Below, piece by piece: positions 5,134 through 8,618 of a stretch of 8,618 nucleotides of DNA (its first letter is position 1; each line of letters opens with the position of its first letter). Made by a program: the position numbers and the translations under genes. A model generated the notes under the pieces. It had not been told where the DNA came from. It searched no databases and was given only the letters and a program-made list of their open reading frames with translations. The DNA is from JBNKDD01 sp050288085 (GTDB taxonomy: Bacteria > Chloroflexota > Anaerolineae > Aggregatilineales > UBA3940): positions 1 to 8,618 of the forward strand of contig JBNKDD010000242.1 in NCBI GenBank assembly GCA_050288085.1. The letters are read 5' to 3'.

Positions 5134-6978
5134 ATGACCGGACATTTCAAGATTGGGCCGTATCGACCGATTTACCTGTGGGGCGGGCCGGGAACGATCC
5201 GCATGAACCGGCTGAAGTTCATGGATCAGCCGGTGGACGAATTCGCCCATCACGAAGCTCATGCCCCGGCTGGGGCGGCGCGGGTGGTGGGGGATATGTA
5301 CTGCAACTGGGTACACCTCACCTACGATTGGGGCTTCCCCCCTGAGATTGAACAAGAAGATTGGGATGATTTTGAACGGGCTGCTGCCGTCTATCACGAG
5401 GCAGGGAGTCCGGTTTTTGCGTACTTCCAGAGTTCGAACTGTGTGTTTGATGGCAGCTACCGCGATAAAGATTGGTATGCGCGGAATGCCTGGGGGCAGA
5501 AGGTCTATTATTACAGTGGCCGGTATATGACCTGCCTGACTCATCCAGAGTGGGTTGATCATCTAAAGGCGATGATCAAAGGGGCGATAGAGCGGGGCGC
5601 GGACGGGGTTTTCCTCGATAACCTATGGCACGGGAGTATGCCGTTATCGCTGTTTAATACCTGGCTCGGATCGGCGGGGTGTCACTGTGAGCGGTGCAAG
5701 GCTGAATTCCAGGCCGAAACGGGCTATGCGATTCCCAGCCTGATCCAGCCTGACGATCCGGCGACGATCAGCTATTTGAGGTGGCGGGCCGATCAGGTGA
5801 CGGGGCTGATCAGAGAACTGGCCCAGTTTACCCAGGATCTGCGACCGGGTATCCCGGTCAGCGCTAATGATTTCGACGCGATCACACGGTCGGCTTACCT
5901 GATCTACGGGATCGATCTGAAAGCGCTGGCCGAGGTTCAAGACATCATCATGATTGAGAACTTCGGGCTGCCGCATTGGGATGGTCAGAATCGATTGGCG
6001 AATAATGCGCTGACGGTCCGGACGGCGCTGCCGATTGTGGGAGAATCGGCGCACTTCAGTGTGCTGTCGTATGATGTGGGGATCGGGTTTGATGGGCTGT
6101 ACCCGGAACGGCGGTACCAACAAGGGATCGCAGAAGCGGCGGCGTGTGGGGCCAGTATGACGATCAAGGGGACAGAGTATTTTGTTGATGGTCAGCACAC
6201 GGTCCTGACTCCTGCCGATTATGGCCCGATTCACCGGGCGATAGGGGATTACAATCGCTGGCTGGAAGCTCATACCGAGCTGTACGAGGACGGTCGAAGT
6301 GCGGCCCCGGTCGGGCTGTTGTACCCGGGTGAGAAGCTGTGGTTCGATTGGCAGCGACTTGCCCCGGTCTATTTTGGGGCAGGGCAAACGTTGATCCAGG
6401 CGGGGATTCCCTGGCGGGTGGTGATGCCGGGAGATGATTGGGAAGGGCTGGCGGCCTTGCTGGCGTTTGAACCCATCGGCGAGGCTCCGGCGGGCACACG
6501 GGTGATCGATATGTTGAAGCTCTGGCCGCCCCGACCTGATCCGGTTATTAGCAAAAATGAGCGGCTGCGGCGGGTCATCAGCCGGGGGGCGGAAGAACTG
6601 ATCCGGCTGTATCATGGCAGCCGTCCGGCCCGGCGGATCATGGATGGCTTCGGGATGGCGAAGATGGTCACGCAGACTCCGCTGTACAGGCTCCCGCCCG
6701 AATTGGCACGACAATCGCTGCTCAGAGCTTTACCCGATCCGATCTATCCACGGTTGGAGAGCCGCGATCCGGTGTTGATCGAAGTCTGGGAGCGCGGAGG
6801 TAAGCGTCAAATCCACCTGGTCAACTATGCCGAGCAGCCGCAGACGGTCACGGTGCGGTTTGGGGCAGAAGTGAGCGGCAAGGTGATTTCGCCTGATGGC
6901 GAGGAGGAAGCTGTTCAGGGCCGTGAGGTTGAGATGGCTCTCGATATTTACAAGGTGTTGGTTATTCGGAGTTTGTAA
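5134..6978 (+). CDS. Putative cytoplasmic TIM-barrel glycoside hydrolase
   Basis: This 614-residue protein has no signal peptide or membrane helix and probably cleaves a glycoside in the cytoplasm. The N-terminal two-thirds reads as a TIM barrel of the GH42/hypothetical-glycosyl-hydrolase-6 kind: a strand ending in GADGVFLDN (155-163, D162 at the barrel edge), then CHCERCKAEF (183-192), and a later strand IIMIEN (271-276, E275), with E304 in GESAHF. Acidic catalytic residues cannot be fixed without a structure. Cysteines 183, 185 and 188 repeat the C-x-C-x2-C spacing of the zinc site in GH42 beta-galactosidases; C134 could be the fourth ligand. Residues about 391-432 (GLLYPGEKLW to IPWRVVM) resemble a beta-galactosidase trimerisation-type Rossmann region, and about 546-613 a C-terminal beta-sandwich. 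GGGAG (5124-5128) sets the ATG. It lies 55 bases after the kinase gene with no obvious promoter, so cotranscription is likely. Substrate unknown. Confidence 0.8.
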   Translation: MTGHFKIGPYRPIYLWGGPGTIRMNRLKFMDQPVDEFAHHEAHAPAGAARVVGDMYCNWVHLTYDWGFPPEIEQEDWDDFERAAAVYHEAGSPVFAYFQSSNCVFDGSYRDKDWYARNAWGQKVYYYSGRYMTCLTHPEWVDHLKAMIKGAIERGADGVFLDNLWHGSMPLSLFNTWLGSAGCHCERCKAEFQAETGYAIPSLIQPDDPATISYLRWRADQVTGLIRELAQFTQDLRPGIPVSANDFDAITRSAYLIYGIDLKALAEVQDIIMIENFGLPHWDGQNRLANNALTVRTALPIVGESAHFSVLSYDVGIGFDGLYPERRYQQGIAEAAACGASMTIKGTEYFVDGQHTVLTPADYGPIHRAIGDYNRWLEAHTELYEDGRSAAPVGLLYPGEKLWFDWQRLAPVYFGAGQTLIQAGIPWRVVMPGDDWEGLAALLAFEPIGEAPAGTRVIDMLKLWPPRPDPVISKNERLRRVISRGAEELIRLYHGSRPARRIMDGFGMAKMVTQTPLYRLPPELARQSLLRALPDPIYPRLESRDPVLIEVWERGGKRQIHLVNYAEQPQTVTVRFGAEVSGKVISPDGEEEAVQGREVEMALDIYKVLVIRSL

Positions 6979-7067
6979 CCCCCCTGCGCTCCTGTGGAGC
7001 TTCCGTCCCCCCTTTGCAAAGGGGGGACAAATCTGAGCGGCGTTAAACGCTGCGAAGATCAGGGGGG
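6979..7067. repeat. Nested three-hairpin (cloverleaf-like) repeat
   Basis: Outer arms CCCCCCTG (6979-6986) and CAGGGGGG (7060-7067) enclose three inner stems. GCTCC/GGAGC pairs 6988-6992 with 6996-7000. A perfect 24-bp palindrome, GTCCCCCCTTTG joined to CAAAGGGGGGAC, spans 7005-7028. An imperfect stem pairs ATCT with AGAT (7031-7034 with 7056-7059) and GCGGCGT with ACGCTGC (7037-7043 with 7047-7053). The element begins at the base after the stop codon at 6976-6978. The G/C-tract palindrome is typical of mobile intergenic repeats in Chloroflexota and cyanobacteria. It encodes no transposase, so it would be a passive element. It may attenuate or stabilise the transcript between the glycosidase and transporter genes. 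Confidence 0.7.
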
Positions 7068-7109
7068 GAAGATGAGAATCCAAAAGGCAGCTTTGCCCCA
7101 CCACCGACG

Positions 7110-7125
7110 AAAGGAAAACATCGTG
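7110..7125 (+). promoter_or_regulatory. Ribosome site deciding a GTG start
   Basis: AAAGGA at 7110-7115 lies seven bases before a GTG at 7123, a near-ideal arrangement. The in-frame ATG at 7072 is preceded only by the G-run of the repeat, and the open frame back to a GTG at 6994 is made of repeat sequence. The protein begun at 7123 starts MERPIRWHDY, which fits carriers whose first membrane helix follows directly. Confidence 0.6.
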
Positions 7126-8538
7126 GAACGCCCGATTCGCTGGCATGACTACATCACTATCAATATGCAATGGTTTGCGATTTCGGCCCGCGCCAATGTA
7201 TTGACTCCAATCGTGATCCCGCTGCTGGTTCAACAGTTTGTGGGTGAGGGGGAGAAAGGAACTTATGTCGGGATTATCCGGCTGTGGGCGCTGATGGTCG
7301 CGGTCTTGGTGCAGGCTCTGGTCGGGCTGCTGTCTGATCGGAGCACCTCGCACCGGGGGCGGCGGCGGCCCTTCATCGCGGGGGGGACCCTATCCGAGAT
7401 GCTGGTCTTCGTGGGGATCGGGTTGGTGGGCGGCTTATCGGGCATGAACGGCTTCTGGGTGTTGTTTGTGCTGTACATCCTGTCGATGATCGCGTCGAAT
7501 ACGTCACATGCGGCGACCCAGGGATTGATTCCTGACCTGGTCCCGGATGAAAAGAAAGGCATCTTTTCGGGCGTTAAGGCATTTCTTGAACTGCCCCTGC
7601 CGCTGGTTTTTGTCGCGTTTGTAATCGGTGATATGGCGGCGGCAGGCAACCTGTGGGGGGTGCTGATCACGCTGGCGGCGGTGATGTTGTCTGCGACGGT
7701 GATTACGATGTTCGCGCCGGAGGAGCCTCAGACCAAAGCACCACCGCCGCTCGACTGGCAGCCTTTTGGCCGGTTAGTGCTGATGACGGCGGCGTTCACG
7801 GCCATCATTATGGGGTTGGGGGAACTGGTCAAGCTGGTGATGCGGTCGGTGGATAACCCGGCACAGGCTTCGATTCTGATCGGGGTCGCGGGGCTGGTCG
7901 GGATGGGGATCGCCATCGGTCTGGGGGTATGGACGAGCATCTGGATCGGGATCGGGGAAGAGGTTCAGGGCAACCGGTCGTTTGTGTGGTGGGTGGTGTC
8001 GCGGTTAGCCTTCCTGGTCGGGGCGACTAACCTTGCCAGCTTTATCGTCTATTTAATTCAAGAGAAGTTCCCCGAATTTCCGGGCGAACTGGCGGCAGAA
8101 CCGGCAGCCGACGTGGTGATGTTTGTCGGGATATTCATCCTGCTGACGGCGGTGCCGAGCGGGTGGTTATCTGACCGGATTGGGAAGAAACTGCTGATCG
8201 GGATCAGTGCGGCGCTAACGGCTGCCGGGACGTTTGTGGTGATCTTTGGCCCAGACCTGACGATGTTGTATGTCGGTGGCGGTATTGTTGGGGCAGGGGT
8301 CGGGCTGTTCTATTCGGCTAACTGGGCGCTGGGGGCGGAGATCGTGCCGAAGGATAAAGCCGGGCAGTTTCTCGGATTATCCAACCTGGCGGGGGCCGGA
8401 GCCGGAGCGGTCGGGGCTTACATCGGTGGGCCGATTGCGGATCAGACCAGTTACAGCCTGTTGATTGGGATTTATGGGGTGTTGTTCCTGCTGGCGATTG
8501 TGACGCTGTTTGGGATCAAGGAGCCGGGGCGGGTGTAA
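7123..8538 (+). CDS. MFS/GPH-type sugar transporter (sucrose symporter-like)
   Basis: This 471-residue inner-membrane carrier probably moves a sugar or glycoside, likely with protons. Its sequence is almost wholly hydrophobic, with about twelve helices in two halves. The MFS motif between helices 2 and 3 is GLLSDRSTSHRGRRRPFI (68-85); SDR-x-T-S-x-x-GRRRPFI is the form found in plant and bacterial sucrose/H+ symporters. The equivalent in the second half is GWLSDRIGKK (347-356). A hydrophilic loop around 198-212 divides the halves. GTG at 7123 is chosen for its ribosome site; starting at ATG 7072 would add 17 residues. The gene follows the glycosidase, separated by the three-hairpin repeat, and the pair suggests uptake and cleavage of one substrate; that link is inference. 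Substrate cannot be named from sequence. Codon use is strongly G-ending (GGG, CGG, CTG), like the glycosidase. Confidence 0.88.
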   Translation: MERPIRWHDYITINMQWFAISARANVLTPIVIPLLVQQFVGEGEKGTYVGIIRLWALMVAVLVQALVGLLSDRSTSHRGRRRPFIAGGTLSEMLVFVGIGLVGGLSGMNGFWVLFVLYILSMIASNTSHAATQGLIPDLVPDEKKGIFSGVKAFLELPLPLVFVAFVIGDMAAAGNLWGVLITLAAVMLSATVITMFAPEEPQTKAPPPLDWQPFGRLVLMTAAFTAIIMGLGELVKLVMRSVDNPAQASILIGVAGLVGMGIAIGLGVWTSIWIGIGEEVQGNRSFVWWVVSRLAFLVGATNLASFIVYLIQEKFPEFPGELAAEPAADVVMFVGIFILLTAVPSGWLSDRIGKKLLIGISAALTAAGTFVVIFGPDLTMLYVGGGIVGAGVGLFYSANWALGAEIVPKDKAGQFLGLSNLAGAGAGAVGAYIGGPIADQTSYSLLIGIYGVLFLLAIVTLFGIKEPGRV

Positions 8539-8545
8539 TAATTGA

Positions 8546-8575
8546 GTAGGGGGCGAGATATATCTCGCCCCCTAC
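8546..8575. repeat. Perfect 30-bp palindrome, possible terminator
   Basis: GTAGGGGGCGAGATA (8546-8560) is followed at once by its exact reverse complement TATCTCGCCCCCTAC (8561-8575). It begins seven bases after the transporter stop. The GTAGGGG...CCCCTAC form is a common dispersed palindromic repeat in intergenic DNA of several phyla. As RNA it would form a strong stem; the following A/T-rich stretch contains a TTTT at 8584-8587, too distant for a classical intrinsic terminator. Being symmetrical it could end transcripts from both sides. Confidence 0.7.
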
Positions 8576-8600
8576 AGAATAGGTTTTAATTAATTGCGAA

Positions 8601-8618
8601 TTAGCGGACGCGGAGCAG
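8601..8618 (-). CDS. Possible C-terminal end of a convergent gene
   Basis: Read on the - strand from the window edge, the last 18 bases give codons for LLRVR and then a TAA stop at 8601-8603. A palindrome between this and the transporter stop is what a convergent gene pair often shows. Only five codons are visible, another - frame also ends nearby (at about 8592), and no product can be named. Confidence 0.2.
   Translation of the reverse strand: MLRVR

Noticed and set aside
5644..6714. A 356-codon open frame on the - strand
   Set aside because: It is antisense to the glycosidase, with Arg/Pro/Gln/Ile-rich low-complexity translation, no recognisable motif and no ribosome site. It is a by-product of the G-ending codons of the + gene.
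1..8618. CRISPR array, tRNA, rRNA, transposase or defence genes
   Set aside because: No regularly spaced direct repeats, no tRNA-like cloverleaf with the T-arm signature, and no matching protein motifs were seen. The cloverleaf-like repeat at 6979-7067 lacks tRNA features.

Overview
The window carries five complete genes, all on the + strand, and short intergenic gaps full of palindromic repeats. The style of the genes suggests a Chloroflexota (Anaerolineae-like) genome: serine/threonine kinases with a GxGGM(A)xVY loop, a kinase fused through a Pro/Thr-rich linker to a sulfatase-modifying-factor (FGE) fold, an MFS carrier beginning RWHDYITIN, and G/C-rich intergenic palindromes. This assignment is inference from protein style; there is no rRNA or other phylogenetic marker here.

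Layout. 1-454 is a non-coding leader with a G-quadruplex motif, several hairpins including a perfect long stem with a GCAA tetraloop, a CACGAATT-type repeat cluster, and a probable extended -10 promoter. 455-1810 is a membrane-bound Hanks-type Ser/Thr kinase with four C-terminal membrane helices. 1956-3077 is a GHMP-superfamily small-molecule (probably sugar) kinase with its own extended -10 promoter. 3165-5078 is a second Hanks-type kinase, paralogous to the first, with one membrane helix, a Pro/Thr linker and an FGE-like domain outside the membrane that lacks the catalytic cysteine pair. 5134-6978 is a cytoplasmic TIM-barrel glycoside hydrolase-like protein. 6979-7067 is a nested three-hairpin repeat directly abutting that gene's stop codon. 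7123-8538 is an MFS/GPH-type sugar transporter resembling sucrose/H+ symporters. 8546-8575 is a perfect 30-bp palindrome, and the last 18 bases may be the tail of a convergent gene.

How it may work together (inference). Transporter, glycosidase and GHMP kinase could take up, cleave and phosphorylate a glycoside. The two kinases flanking the GHMP kinase could be paired receptors or regulators, one sensing within the membrane and the other through an extracytoplasmic C-type-lectin-like fold. No CRISPR array, tRNA, rRNA, transposase or recognisable defence gene is visible.
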